Shown piece after piece: positions 16,379-25,712 of a stretch of 64,000 bases of DNA. The DNA lies in contig NZ_CP049801.1 in the NCBI RefSeq assembly GCF_011578045.1, positions 1,488,001-1,552,000 on the forward strand, read 5' to 3'. Source of the DNA: Acinetobacter shaoyimingii. GTDB taxonomy: Bacteria > Pseudomonadota > Gammaproteobacteria > Pseudomonadales > Moraxellaceae. A model generated the notes under the pieces. The model saw nothing but the letters and a program-made list of their open reading frames with translations. It was not told the DNA's origin and did no database searches. Numbering within the stretch: position 1 is the first letter of the stretch; every line of letters starts with the position of its first letter. The position numbers and the translations under genes are program-made.

Positions 16379-17875
16379 ATGAACAATAGGGGCATTGTTT
16401 GTTTTTTATTTTTGGCAATGTATGGCACAAGTTCATCAGCCGAAGATAAGAATAAAATTAATTTTCATGAGGTCAAACAGAATGTTCAACGTTTGTTTGT
16501 TCCAAAATCAAATGATGATTATCAAAAAGTTCAATTAAGTGAACTGAGTAACTTTGAATATCATTCAGAGCAGATCACTCAACTTCCTCTTATTTCTTTC
16601 ACTGCAGAACATCAAAAGAAAGTGTTTAAAACAGCAGCTAAAATAACAAATATGAGTATAAATGAAGCCGTTCAAATGGCTGTTAAACGTCATCCAACCA
16701 TTAGTCAAGGTGTTTCATCTCTTTCAGCACAAAATGCAAATATCGATTTTGCAAAGTCTGGCTATTATCCACAGCTGAGTGCAGGTTTAACTACGGGTGA
16801 TTTAACCTCTCGTCAATATGGACGACAGTTATTTGAAGTTTCAGCTCGGCAGTTGCTGTATGACTTTGGAAAAACCAAAACCAATGTTGATTTGGAAAAA
16901 ACACGATTACTGGCTTATCAAGCTAATTTCTTAGTGGGTGTTGATGATATTGCAGCGCAAGTTGCAAACTCAGTGGTCAATGTTCGTCGTTATGAAGAAC
17001 TTATACGTATTGCAAAAGAACAAATTAAAGGCATAGCCCGTATTTTAGAAATTGCATCTTTACGAGCAAATGCGGGGATCAGTAGTCAAGCAGATCCCAT
17101 TCAAGCCGAAACCTATTTACAAGCAGCTGAGGCGAATCTCATTGTTCAACAAACACAATTGAATTTGTATCAACAAAAACTCAGTACATTGTTGGGAATG
17201 GATGTAAAAAATATCAAATTTGATGTATCGGAAAGTTTAATTCGTTCTTCCGATATTTATGATGATCCACAATACAATAAAATTCCGCATATGATGCTGG
17301 CCAAAGTGCAATCGGATCTTGCACATTTGGAAAAAAAGCAAACCCAGCTGACTGCCTACCCAACACTTAGTGTACGCGGTAGTGTGAGCCAAGCGATTAA
17401 TGGGCAACATCCAGATACGGGTAAAAGTAATGATACAGATGCCAATATGATGCTTGAAGTATCGAGTAATTTTTATCAAGGTGGAGCTATTGCTGCGAAA
17501 ACACGCTCAGCAAGTTATGCAGAACAAGCTGCCAAAGCTAGACTAGATGAAATCTATCTACAAACCCAAGACAACATTCGCTTTGCCCAAGAACAAATTG
17601 AAAATAAACAAAAACAAATGAATGTGTTGTTTATTCAACAAGCAGCAACAGCCAAAACAAAAGAGCTATACCAAGAACAATACAAATTAAATACAAGAAC
17701 GTTGGTTGATCTATTAAATGCAGAACAATCGATTCATAGTGCGCATCAGCAAATTGAATCGATACGATATGACATTTATACCCACATCATTGACTATATT
17801 TCTTCTGCTGGAAAATCTAGAGATGTGTATCAACTGAATCATTTAGTCATTCAAGGCATAGAGATCCAACCATGA
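16379..17875 (+). CDS. TolC-family outer-membrane channel of a type I secretion system
   Basis: Outer-membrane exit channel. A signal peptide (MNNRGIVCFLFLAMYG...SSA) precedes a TolC-type repeat of alpha-hairpins, with NEAVQMAVKRHPTISQG near residue 95 and the matching NTRTLVDLLNAEQSIHSAHQQ near residue 450, the two symmetry-related TolC halves. The frame is open to a GTG at 16358, but ATG 16379 has AAGAAG upstream and gives a clean signal peptide. Length about 498. Its stop overlaps the ATG of the ABC gene. Resembles LapE. The substrate is not encoded in this window. Confidence 0.88.
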   Translation: MNNRGIVCFLFLAMYGTSSSAEDKNKINFHEVKQNVQRLFVPKSNDDYQKVQLSELSNFEYHSEQITQLPLISFTAEHQKKVFKTAAKITNMSINEAVQMAVKRHPTISQGVSSLSAQNANIDFAKSGYYPQLSAGLTTGDLTSRQYGRQLFEVSARQLLYDFGKTKTNVDLEKTRLLAYQANFLVGVDDIAAQVANSVVNVRRYEELIRIAKEQIKGIARILEIASLRANAGISSQADPIQAETYLQAAEANLIVQQTQLNLYQQKLSTLLGMDVKNIKFDVSESLIRSSDIYDDPQYNKIPHMMLAKVQSDLAHLEKKQTQLTAYPTLSVRGSVSQAINGQHPDTGKSNDTDANMMLEVSSNFYQGGAIAAKTRSASYAEQAAKARLDEIYLQTQDNIRFAQEQIENKQKQMNVLFIQQAATAKTKELYQEQYKLNTRTLVDLLNAEQSIHSAHQQIESIRYDIYTHIIDYISSAGKSRDVYQLNHLVIQGIEIQP

Positions 17876-20016
17876 ATAATAAAATCAATGATCAAGCATG
17901 GTTGCAAGGGGTGCTAACCATTGCGAAACATTATCGAATCGAATGTTCTGCTGAACGTATTCGTCTGGCACTCAATTGGAATACGCAGAAAAATACCGAC
18001 AATATTTTAAATATCATTACACGACAAATCGGGCTAAATGTTCGAAAGGTGAAGTTTACACCTGAAATCTTAAATCCTTGGCGTTTGCCTGTACTTGTTG
18101 CTTTTAAAGACAATATGGTGGGAGTAATTGATAAGGCAGATGCTGAAGGCAATGTGAGTATTCAATTCAGCGGTGATGAGGGCTTGACGCAAAATTTTTC
18201 AATTGAGTCGCTGAGTGAATCGATTGAAGCAGTTTATATTCTACGTCCTGAGACCTCAGTGCCAGATGCGCGAATAGATGAATATATTAAGCCTTATGAA
18301 AAAAGCTGGTTTTGGGACATCGTTTTAAAAGATTGGAAGCGTTATATAGACATTATGTTTTCATCGATGATTGCAAATATTCTTGCACTTGCAACCATCA
18401 TATTTTCAATGAATGTTTATGACCGTGTTATTCCTTCACAATCTGAAACGACATTATGGGTATTGGCGGGTGGTGTTTTACTGGCTGCTATATTCGAATT
18501 TGCCTTGAAATACGCACGCCTAATTTTATCCGATATGATCGGTAAACGCGCGGATTTACGCATTTCAGACAAAGTTTTTGGTCACGCACTGCGTATTAAA
18601 AATAGTCAGCGTTCAAAATCGACGGGGACTTTTATTTCACAAATTCGTGAGTTGGAAGGTGTCCGCGATCTGGTCACTTCAACCACCATTACTGCTTTTG
18701 CAGATTTACCGTTCTTCTTTTTATTCTTGGGTATTTTTTGGCTGATTGGAGGCAATCTTTTTTGGGTCATTTTGGTGGTTGTACCGCTGATGATTATTCC
18801 AGGATTGCTTGCACAGAAAAAGTTCGCAGAACTTGCTAAAGAAGGAATGCGCGAATCTTCAATACGTAATGCCATATTGGTTGAGGCTGTTCAAGGCATA
18901 GAAGATATCAAACTGCTACGTGCTGAATCACGTTTTCAAAATCAGTGGAATCATATGAATGATGTGTCAGCCAGCATTAGTATGAAACAACGTAAGCTTG
19001 CAGGCGTCCTGACCCAATGGACACAAAGTCTTCAAAGCATCACTTTTGCTATTGTTGTGTTGGTGGGATGTTTTGCGGTGATGAAAGGGGATATGACGAC
19101 AGGTGCTTTGGTCGCTTGCTCGATCTTGTCCTCACGAATGTTGGCACCTATTGCACAAATCACGGGTGTACTCGGGCGTTTTCAGCAAGCAAAAACAGCG
19201 AAAGAAGGTTTAGATGAGCTGATGAAAAAAGAAGTCGATCAGCCAGAACGAAGCCAACGAATACAACGCCCTGTGATTCATGGTGAATATCAACTGAGCA
19301 GTGTGTTATTTAAATACACAGAAGAGGATCCGAAACCCAGTGCAAAGATTGCCAATTTAACCATTGAACCAGGGGAGAAAATTGCCATTTTAGGGCGTAA
19401 TGGTGCAGGTAAATCGACTATTTTACAATTATTGGCAGGCATGCAAACGGCCGTCCAAGGCAAAGTCAATTTAGATGGCGTAGACATCACATTGCTTGAT
19501 CCAGCAGATATTAGACGTGATGTCGGGTTACTGAGCCAAACATCTAATTTATTTTTTGGGACTGTTCGTGAAAATCTGACATTAGGTGCACCACTTGCTT
19601 CAGATGAAGATATTTTACAAGCATTGGCTGTAACAGGTGCGCTGGCTTTTATTCAAGACAAAAAAGAAGGATTAGATCATTTAATTTTAGAAGGGGGCGT
19701 AGGTTTTTCAGGGGGGCAACGTCAAGCATTGTTATTGTCCCGATTACTACTTTGTCAGCCCAATATTTTGTTATTGGATGAACCGACGGCTTCTATTGAT
19801 GATGTAGCAGAAAAGCAAATTATTGATCATTTAAAAACGTGGCTTGGGCATCGAACTTTAGTTGTAGCGACACATCGACGTGCAGTTTTAGAGTTGGTCG
19901 ATCGTATTATTGTGGTGAGTGATGGTCAAATTGTCATGGATGGACCACGTGATCAGATTCTAAATGGCGCAACAAAAGAAAATGATCAAAAAATAAGTGC
20001 GGAGGCTGAAAAATGA
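17872..20016 (+). CDS. type I secretion ABC permease/ATPase with C39-like domain (LapB-like)
   Basis: Inner-membrane exporter of 714 residues. Residues 1-125 are a C39-like domain without the catalytic cysteine of bacteriocin processing peptidases, as in LapB/HlyB exporters of large RTX proteins. Residues 160-440 hold the six-segment membrane domain. The ATPase has Walker A GRNGAGKST (near residue 510), signature FSGGQRQALLLSRLL, Walker B ILLLDEPTASID and H-loop VATHRR. It overlaps its neighbours by 4 bp on each side. Since the peptidase is inactive, the substrate most likely carries an uncleaved C-terminal signal, such as an RTX adhesin; that is inference. Confidence 0.92.
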   Translation: MNNKINDQAWLQGVLTIAKHYRIECSAERIRLALNWNTQKNTDNILNIITRQIGLNVRKVKFTPEILNPWRLPVLVAFKDNMVGVIDKADAEGNVSIQFSGDEGLTQNFSIESLSESIEAVYILRPETSVPDARIDEYIKPYEKSWFWDIVLKDWKRYIDIMFSSMIANILALATIIFSMNVYDRVIPSQSETTLWVLAGGVLLAAIFEFALKYARLILSDMIGKRADLRISDKVFGHALRIKNSQRSKSTGTFISQIRELEGVRDLVTSTTITAFADLPFFFLFLGIFWLIGGNLFWVILVVVPLMIIPGLLAQKKFAELAKEGMRESSIRNAILVEAVQGIEDIKLLRAESRFQNQWNHMNDVSASISMKQRKLAGVLTQWTQSLQSITFAIVVLVGCFAVMKGDMTTGALVACSILSSRMLAPIAQITGVLGRFQQAKTAKEGLDELMKKEVDQPERSQRIQRPVIHGEYQLSSVLFKYTEEDPKPSAKIANLTIEPGEKIAILGRNGAGKSTILQLLAGMQTAVQGKVNLDGVDITLLDPADIRRDVGLLSQTSNLFFGTVRENLTLGAPLASDEDILQALAVTGALAFIQDKKEGLDHLILEGGVGFSGGQRQALLLSRLLLCQPNILLLDEPTASIDDVAEKQIIDHLKTWLGHRTLVVATHRRAVLELVDRIIVVSDGQIVMDGPRDQILNGATKENDQKISAEAEK

Positions 20017-21197
20017 GTGAGATTCGTAGACCAGGTGCAACGCAAATCACCCAATTAGAACCCCCGCTGCCTAAGGCCAGTATTACCATCTGGATTATTT
20101 GCCTAGGCTTATCTGCACTGTTGGTTTGGGCATGGTTCTTTAAATTAGAAGAGGTCTCTAATGGTACGGGTAAAGTCATTCCATCTTCTAAGGAACAAAC
20201 GATTCAATCGCTTGAAGGCGGGATTTTAACTGAACTTAAAGTGAAAGAGGGCGATATTGTGCAAAAAGGTCAAGTGCTTGCTCAGCTTGATCCAACACGC
20301 TTTGCGTCCAATGTTGGTGAAACGCAATCCTTACTGATGTCATCGTTAGCTACGGCAGCTCGATTACGTGCAGAGGTTAATGGTGGGCCATTGAATTTTC
20401 CTGAAAGTGTTCAAAAAGATCCGAAACTGATTCAGGAAGAAACACAGTTGTATTATTCACGCCGTGCCAATATGCAAGAGTCGATTGCAGGTTTGAGGAA
20501 GTCTTTGGTCTTGGTACAACAAGAGCTACGTATGACTGAACCTTTGGTGGCGAAAGGGGCAGCTAGTGAAGTTGAAGTCTTGCGGTTAAAAAGTAAAGCC
20601 AATGAATTACAAAATCAAATCAATGATATTCAGAATCAATATTATGTCAAAGCACGTGAAGAATTATCAAAAGCCAATACCGATGTTGAAACCCAACAGC
20701 AAGTGGTCAAAGGTAAATCGGACAGCTTAAATCGCACAGTATTTAAAGCACCCGTACGCGGAATCGTCAAAGAAGTGGATGTCACGACTATTGGAGGTGT
20801 CATTCCTCAAAGTGGCAAAATCATGACCATTATTCCTTTGGATGAGCAATTGTTAATTGAGGCTCGAATTTCCCCAAGAGATATTGCATTTATTCATCCT
20901 GGTCAGGAAGCTTTAGTGAAAATCACTGCCTATGATTATTCTATCTATGGTGGTTTGGTTGGGAAAGTCACCGTAATTTCACCTGATACTATCCGTGATG
21001 AAGTAAAACAAGATCAATTCTACTATCGTGTTTATATTCGTACCGACACAGATAAGCTGTATAACAAAGCGGGCAAAGCATTTGCGATTACACCGGGTAT
21101 GGTGTCCACTGTCGATATTAAAACTGGACAGAAAACCATCATGCAGTATCTATTAAAACCATTTAATAAAGCCAAAGAAGCTCTGAGAGAAAGATAA
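20013..21197 (+). CDS. HlyD-family membrane-fusion protein of a type I secretion system (LapC-like)
   Basis: Periplasmic adaptor between the ABC exporter and the TolC-like channel. One membrane segment (residues 25-45, ITIWIICLGLSALLVWAWFF) is followed by a lipoyl half-motif (GGILTELKVKEGDIVQKGQVLAQLDP, residues 65-90, cited here in part), a coiled-coil hairpin to about residue 245, and the second lipoyl/beta-barrel part with APVRGIVKEV. Length 394 matches LapC. It ends the three-gene operon. Confidence 0.92.
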   Translation: MSEIRRPGATQITQLEPPLPKASITIWIICLGLSALLVWAWFFKLEEVSNGTGKVIPSSKEQTIQSLEGGILTELKVKEGDIVQKGQVLAQLDPTRFASNVGETQSLLMSSLATAARLRAEVNGGPLNFPESVQKDPKLIQEETQLYYSRRANMQESIAGLRKSLVLVQQELRMTEPLVAKGAASEVEVLRLKSKANELQNQINDIQNQYYVKAREELSKANTDVETQQQVVKGKSDSLNRTVFKAPVRGIVKEVDVTTIGGVIPQSGKIMTIIPLDEQLLIEARISPRDIAFIHPGQEALVKITAYDYSIYGGLVGKVTVISPDTIRDEVKQDQFYYRVYIRTDTDKLYNKAGKAFAITPGMVSTVDIKTGQKTIMQYLLKPFNKAKEALRER

Positions 21198-21312
21198 GCT
21201 AGCGATTGAACTTTATACTCATATAGTCAAATGTATATGCACTGGTTCAAATGGCAAAGGTGAATGATCTTGAGCATGGTGATGCAACTGGCTAAATCTA
21301 TCTCATTTTGAA

Positions 21313-21345
21313 GCCCCATTTATTCATCATATTTGGGGTGTTTTT
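21313..21345 (+). terminator. weak terminator after secretion operon
   Basis: GCCCCA can pair with TGGGGT across a 15-base loop, followed by TTTTT. The stem is only 5-6 bp, so it is a tentative call, but the place, 116 bases after the HlyD-type gene, fits. Confidence 0.4.
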
Positions 21346-21416
21346 ATAGATGGTTATCTTTAAAGGCATTGAAAACACGATATAATCGCTGATCTTTTTA
21401 TGTTTAAGATGAAGAT

Positions 21417-22010
21417 ATGCCATTTACACTCACGCAAGAAACGCAGTTTGAAGAAGACATTAAGAAGAGTCGATTTCAAGCCATTGCGGCAGTCGTGGAC
21501 AATGAGCAAGATGTTAAATCTTTCCTTGAACGACACAGAGACCCGACCACTACTCATCAATGCTGGGCATGGAAGATTGGTCATCATGTGCGCTTTAATG
21601 ATGATGGTGAACCTTCAGGAACTGCAGGGCGTCCAATTCTCGCAACCATTGAAGGCAATGATTTGACCAATGTTATTGTACTGGTCAACCTTTGGTACGG
21701 TGGGATTAAACTCGGTACGGGTGGCTTGGTTCGGGCATATGGTGGCTGTGCGGGCCAATGTTTATTACTGGCTGAAAAAATCGAGCTGATTGCCAAAAAG
21801 AATGTTCAATTTAAATGTTTATTTAATGAATGGTCGATTTTGCAATATGAATTGAAAAGCCATGAGATTGAATATGTCGAGAATTATCAAGCCGATGGAG
21901 TATATGTTGAAGCTCGTTTGCAAATTCATCAAATTGAACCATTGGCACTTAAGTTACAAGACATTACTCGTGGGCGTGAAGCTGTAAAAGTTATGGACGA
22001 AGAAACATGA
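21417..22010 (+). CDS. yigZ: YigZ/IMPACT family protein
   Basis: Conserved protein of unclear exact role; the eukaryotic relative IMPACT acts in translation control. The family motif runs through the centre: DDGEPSGTAGRPIL, LVNLWYGGIKLGTGGLVRAYG (partial), typical of UPF0029. The N-terminal half has the KSRFQAIAAVV strand. Length 197 compares with 204 in E. coli. It overlaps the next gene by 4 bp (ATGA). No membrane or secretion signal. Confidence 0.92.
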   Translation: MPFTLTQETQFEEDIKKSRFQAIAAVVDNEQDVKSFLERHRDPTTTHQCWAWKIGHHVRFNDDGEPSGTAGRPILATIEGNDLTNVIVLVNLWYGGIKLGTGGLVRAYGGCAGQCLLLAEKIELIAKKNVQFKCLFNEWSILQYELKSHEIEYVENYQADGVYVEARLQIHQIEPLALKLQDITRGREAVKVMDEET

Positions 22011-22654
22011 GCGATTTAGACAAAGACCATCAAGATCACGTCCAAGCTGAACGTCTATTAAAATATAGAGAGCAACATAAGCATCGTTTAAATTATATGC
22101 CTTGGCTCTATTGGTCGCTCAAAGCTAAAAACCGTGTCTGGGCGGAACAATGGCAAAAAGAATATCAGCAGTATTTGATGGATATGGAAACGGTCGAGAT
22201 TGGTGAAAATTGCTTTATTTCACCATTGGCGCATATTTTTGCTGAACCTGGTCGTAAGATCAGCATTGGAGACAATTGTTTTATTGCAGCAGATTGTACG
22301 TTGCATGGACCATTAACCATTGGTAATGAAGTCGCAATCAATCATCATTGTATTTTAGATGGTGGACGAGTCGGTATTACCATTCATGATCAAGTGCGTA
22401 TAGCAGCCTATTGTCATATGTATGCTTTTGATCATGGTATGGATTTGGAGCAACCCATTTATAAACAAGCGGTGACTTCAAAAGGCATCGAGATATTTGA
22501 AGATGTGTGGTTGGGTGCACATGTTGGGATCAAAGATGGTATTTCTATTGGGAAACAAGCAGTGATTGGCATGAATAGTATGGTCACCAAAGATGTTGCT
22601 GAGCGCGAAATTGTGGCGGGTAATCCTGCAAAATTTATCCGATATCGACATTAA
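22007..22654 (+). CDS. hexapeptide-repeat acyltransferase
   Basis: Left-handed beta-helix acyltransferase of the maltose/galactoside/NeuD-like class. From about residue 60 the sequence shows hexapeptide turns (IGENCFISPLA, ISIGDNCFIAADCTL, IGNEVAINHHCI, LGAHVGIKDGISIGKQAVIGMNSMV) and ends with the usual VAGNPAKFIRYR. The first 55 residues are charged and helical. The acyl acceptor cannot be read from sequence. It overlaps yigZ by 4 bp, so the two are probably one transcript. Confidence 0.85.
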   Translation: MSDLDKDHQDHVQAERLLKYREQHKHRLNYMPWLYWSLKAKNRVWAEQWQKEYQQYLMDMETVEIGENCFISPLAHIFAEPGRKISIGDNCFIAADCTLHGPLTIGNEVAINHHCILDGGRVGITIHDQVRIAAYCHMYAFDHGMDLEQPIYKQAVTSKGIEIFEDVWLGAHVGIKDGISIGKQAVIGMNSMVTKDVAEREIVAGNPAKFIRYRH

Positions 22655-22803
22655 ATTCACAAGTATCTGTATTTTTTATGTTTTTTGGCTCACTTCGGCA
22701 TAATCATTTTAAAAGCTAAATTACATAAAAAGGAATAATAATCTAAAAACTTATGTTAATTTAAAGAAAGAACAAAAACTGAGAATGTGTTTGGGAGACC
22801 ATT

Positions 22804-23646
22804 ATGAATCGTGTGATTGCATGTATAGATTCATCTCCATGCATTAATGCCGTTGCAGATGCTGCAGCATGGATTGCGCAGAGAACAAATCGTGAACTTG
22901 TGCTTTTACAAGTGTTGGATTATTACCCTGCAAGTTATCATTTAGGTGAAATTAGTGGTGTGATTGGCTTTGAAAGTAATGCAATGTTACTCAAAGAGCT
23001 GGCTGAATTGGAACAAAAGCAAAGTGAAATTGCTTTGGATTATAGTAATAATTTATTGCGTCACATCTCTGAAACGATTCATGAAAAATATGGCATTACT
23101 GCTGCACAAATTCAGGAAAAAGGGGATTTCTTAGAGCAATCTTTTAATAATATTGATGAAAAAGATTTTGTCATCATCGGCAAAGTTGGCGAGCGATCTG
23201 CGGAAAAAAATAAAAGTATAGGCGGTAATGTTGAGAATTTTATTCGCGGTGCCAAGTCTACAGTCATGACTGTTGGAGAAACTTTTAAGCCACCTACACG
23301 ATTTATTTTTGCATATGAAGACTCACAAACGTGCAAAGACATGCTAGAACGTGTGGCGAAAAGTGATATTTTACGACAGCTCCAATGTCATTTGCTTTAT
23401 GTTGGTGATCATCCTGAAATTTTAAATATTCCTTCGCAATTTTTAAAAGATGCAGGTCTTGATGTCGTGGTTGAATATCGCTATGGCGATGTTGCCGCCA
23501 ATATTTTGGAATATCAACAAGAGCATCAGATACAACTCATCGTATTGGGTGCATACAGTCGAAGCAAAGTTCGTCAATTTTTCTTAGGAAGTGTCACAAC
23601 TAATATTTTCCGAAATGCAACGATACCTTTATTGGTAGTGAAATAA
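22804..23646 (+). CDS. universal stress protein, tandem UspA domains
   Basis: Two Usp domains in one chain of 280 residues: domain 1 (1-150) begins VIACIDSSPC, domain 2 (155-280) ends with the nucleotide-binding motif IVLGAYSRSKVRQFFLGSVTTNIFRNATIPLLVV (G-2x-G-9x-G-S/T type, quoted in part: LGSVTTNIF). Domain 1 has the related IGGNVENFIRGAKSTVMTV. Tandem Usp proteins of this kind usually bind ATP or AMP and rise under stress. A 149-bp leader separates it from the previous gene, and GGGAG lies about 8 bases before the ATG. Confidence 0.9.
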   Translation: MNRVIACIDSSPCINAVADAAAWIAQRTNRELVLLQVLDYYPASYHLGEISGVIGFESNAMLLKELAELEQKQSEIALDYSNNLLRHISETIHEKYGITAAQIQEKGDFLEQSFNNIDEKDFVIIGKVGERSAEKNKSIGGNVENFIRGAKSTVMTVGETFKPPTRFIFAYEDSQTCKDMLERVAKSDILRQLQCHLLYVGDHPEILNIPSQFLKDAGLDVVVEYRYGDVAANILEYQQEHQIQLIVLGAYSRSKVRQFFLGSVTTNIFRNATIPLLVVK

Positions 23647-24028
23647 TTGATGCTAAAAAAATTGTTGGCAAATCGTTTTTGAATGAATGCAGCTGATGGT
23701 TTTATGATTTAAATTTATCTGAGAGTTAAGTTTAATCAATGAAGTTTATAAGCTGATTTCATCCTATATTTAGCCAACAAGATGTTTAAAAAATCATTTG
23801 GATATTTTATCATCTGTTAATTATTGTTTATTTAAAACAATAACTTAGATTTTAATTTAGTACTTATCCACAGAGATACAAACAGTAATCGGGGATAACT
23901 TCTGGGATATTTTGTTTATTTGTTAGGCATGGGATATTGACAAAAAAAGCCTCATATTTTATGAGGCTTTTTATTGTAATCTTCAACTTAACTTTGTGGA
24001 TTAAATCAGTGATGAATTGCTCACCAAA
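23647..24028. other. intergenic stretch with a DnaA-box-like site and shared terminator
   Basis: No ORF of note. It is A/T-rich and contains a perfect TTATCCACA (23864-23872) followed by GGGGATAAC on the other orientation about 20 bases later. A bidirectional terminator lies at its right end. The single box is not enough to call an origin. Confidence 0.6.
23944..23972. terminator. bidirectional terminator
   Basis: AAAAAGCCTCATA pairs with TATGAGGCTTTTT around a TTT loop. It lies 57 bases after the stop of the minus-strand O-methyltransferase and can also end read-through from the stress-protein gene. Confidence 0.9.
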
Positions 24029-24694
24029 CTATTTAACAATAGCAATTGCAAAACCATCGTGTCCTTTACTTCCGACCGTTTGTAAAGCAGTGCTGCATAA
24101 CAATTGTGGATGATTTTGCATGAGCTTATACATGTCACGAATGCCTTCAATGCTCGGTTTTTTATTTTCAGGATCCATGATATCACCAGCACGGATGACA
24201 TTGTCCAACACAATAATGGTTCCTGAATGCGATAATTTCAGGCTAAGTTCTAAATATTCAGGATAGCTTTGCTTGTCAGCATCAATAAAAATGAAGTCAA
24301 ACTTTTCAAAGTCTTCAGGGAGTGCACGTAAAATATTTGCAGCACGCCCCACTTTGAGTTCAATGGTCTGTGGGAGTTTGGCATTGTCGATATTTTCTTG
24401 CCCTAAGGCAGCATGCGTGTCACGACCTTCAATTGTTAAGATGTATCCATCCTCAGGTAAGCCTCGTGCTAACCACATGGTGCTATATGCAGCAAATGTC
24501 CCAAGCTCAAGCACTCGCTTACATTTGTTCATTTGAAGAAGCATTTGAAGGAGCATGCCTTGATTGGCAGCAACAGCTAAATGGTCAGGAAAACCTTTTT
24601 CATCCGTATTTTTTAACGTTTGTGTAAGAATTGGATCTTCTGGAATGAGATGTGATTCGATATACGCATCGATGTCTGACCACATTTGTTGCAT
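24029..24694 (-). CDS. class I SAM-dependent O-methyltransferase
   Basis: Catechol/caffeoyl-CoA O-methyltransferase-like enzyme (221 residues). SAM motif I is VLELGTFAAYSTMWLARGLP (near residue 65), motif II LTIEGRDTHAAL, and the metal-site aspartates lie in FDFIFIDADKQSYPEYLE and IVLDNVIRAGD, all standard for the divalent-cation-dependent family. The methyl acceptor is unknown. It stands alone between terminators. A weak AGG-type site precedes the ATG. Confidence 0.88.
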   Translation of the reverse strand: MQQMWSDIDAYIESHLIPEDPILTQTLKNTDEKGFPDHLAVAANQGMLLQMLLQMNKCKRVLELGTFAAYSTMWLARGLPEDGYILTIEGRDTHAALGQENIDNAKLPQTIELKVGRAANILRALPEDFEKFDFIFIDADKQSYPEYLELSLKLSHSGTIIVLDNVIRAGDIMDPENKKPSIEGIRDMYKLMQNHPQLLCSTALQTVGSKGHDGFAIAIVK

Positions 24695-24789
24695 AGCTGT
24701 GTTACCTAAATCTGAATAGTTGCATTGTAGTCGTTTCTCAAATCAGTGCAATTTATATCGTTTTTCTTGTTGATTATTTATACAAAGAA

Positions 24790-24816
24790 AAAAAGAAAAA
24801 GAGGCTGAAGCCTCTC
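24790..24816 (-). terminator. terminator of the M15-type lipoprotein gene
   Basis: On the minus strand AGAGGCT/AGCCTCT forms a 7-bp stem with a short loop, followed by a run of T broken by single C bases. It lies about 45 bases past the stop at 24859. Confidence 0.75.
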
Positions 24817-24858
24817 ATCAAGATCATCACGAATGGATAAAAATAAAATGATAAAGTT

Positions 24859-25578
24859 TTAGTAATTACACATTGAACTATAACGTGAATGATCGGGTCC
24901 CCACGTACGATAACCTTGAGTATCAATATGAATCTGACCAGATGAATATAAACCAAGACCCATATCTAGGCTTTGACCATGTGTTTTCCAGAATTCACAC
25001 AGTTTAAATTTGGTATTTTCAATAAAAGCATAATCACTTGGTTTTGGATATTGAGGACCGATTCTAAAATCAACTGCAGAATTAAATAGATGGCGAGATG
25101 AGTTTGCACCGCCAGCACATTGATTTAGGGAAAGATCACGATAGACCGAAGTAACTTCAAAATCAGTCAATACTTTTGCAGCTACGAGATATTTAAACAC
25201 ACGTAAAGTTGGAACTTGATTTGCCCAAACTTCACGATTTGGCACCATATATTCTTCGCGGCCACATTTCTGCCAGTCACGAGCTGTTTTCATGAGCTCA
25301 AAACTTGGAATGATATTGCCAACACCTTTGGATTCTAAATATTCTTCATATTCACGTACAAGAGATTGATTATTCGACTGCATGATCCAATAACGATATG
25401 AATTCGGAACAACTTTTGGCGTAATTGGACGTTCTATAATAATTCTTTCTTGTGGAATATAAATGCGTTGCCCAGTTGGTGTTTGAATGGTTCTGGTTTT
25501 TTGAGGGCTTGAGGTACATGCAACCATAAGAAATGAAATTGCGCTGATCGAAAATATGCCCTTCAAAAGTGCTTTCAT
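24859..25578 (-). CDS. lipoprotein with M15-type D-Ala-D-Ala carboxypeptidase domain
   Basis: Lipoprotein signal with lipobox FLMVAC (Cys21), so membrane-anchored in the periplasm. The C-terminal half has zinc-peptidase M15A features: SVYRDLSLNQC, NSSRHLFNSAVDFRIG (the SxHxxGxAxD motif, with Asn in place of the usual Gly) and GQIHIDTQGYRTWG with the HxD ligand pair. Related proteins cut peptidoglycan peptides. The replacement in the first zinc motif is a small oddity. Length 239. A possible role in cell-wall trimming is inferred from the family. Confidence 0.78.
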   Translation of the reverse strand: MKALLKGIFSISAISFLMVACTSSPQKTRTIQTPTGQRIYIPQERIIIERPITPKVVPNSYRYWIMQSNNQSLVREYEEYLESKGVGNIIPSFELMKTARDWQKCGREEYMVPNREVWANQVPTLRVFKYLVAAKVLTDFEVTSVYRDLSLNQCAGGANSSRHLFNSAVDFRIGPQYPKPSDYAFIENTKFKLCEFWKTHGQSLDMGLGLYSSGQIHIDTQGYRTWGPDHSRYSSMCNY

Positions 25579-25676
25579 TATTAAGTAAGTACTGAATTTA
25601 AATAAATAACTATTTTAGTCCAATTTTGGTGCTGAAATGAGGATATTTTGAAAAAATATGTACTTTTTAAGTATAA

Positions 25677-25704
25677 AAAAAGACCAGACAAAGCTGGTCT
25701 TTTT
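25677..25704. terminator. terminator of fdxA
   Basis: AAAAAGACCAG pairs with CTGGTCTTTTT around ACAAAG, 9 bases after the fdxA stop on the minus strand; A/T runs flank both sides. Confidence 0.9.
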
Positions 25705-25712
25705 TGATTGTA

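Noticed and set aside
21231-21309. Two very short ORFs after the HlyD-like gene
   Set aside because: 10 and 15 codons, no strong signals; kept as noncoding.
23864-23890. Replication origin
   Set aside because: Only one perfect DnaA box and no origin-type genes in the window.
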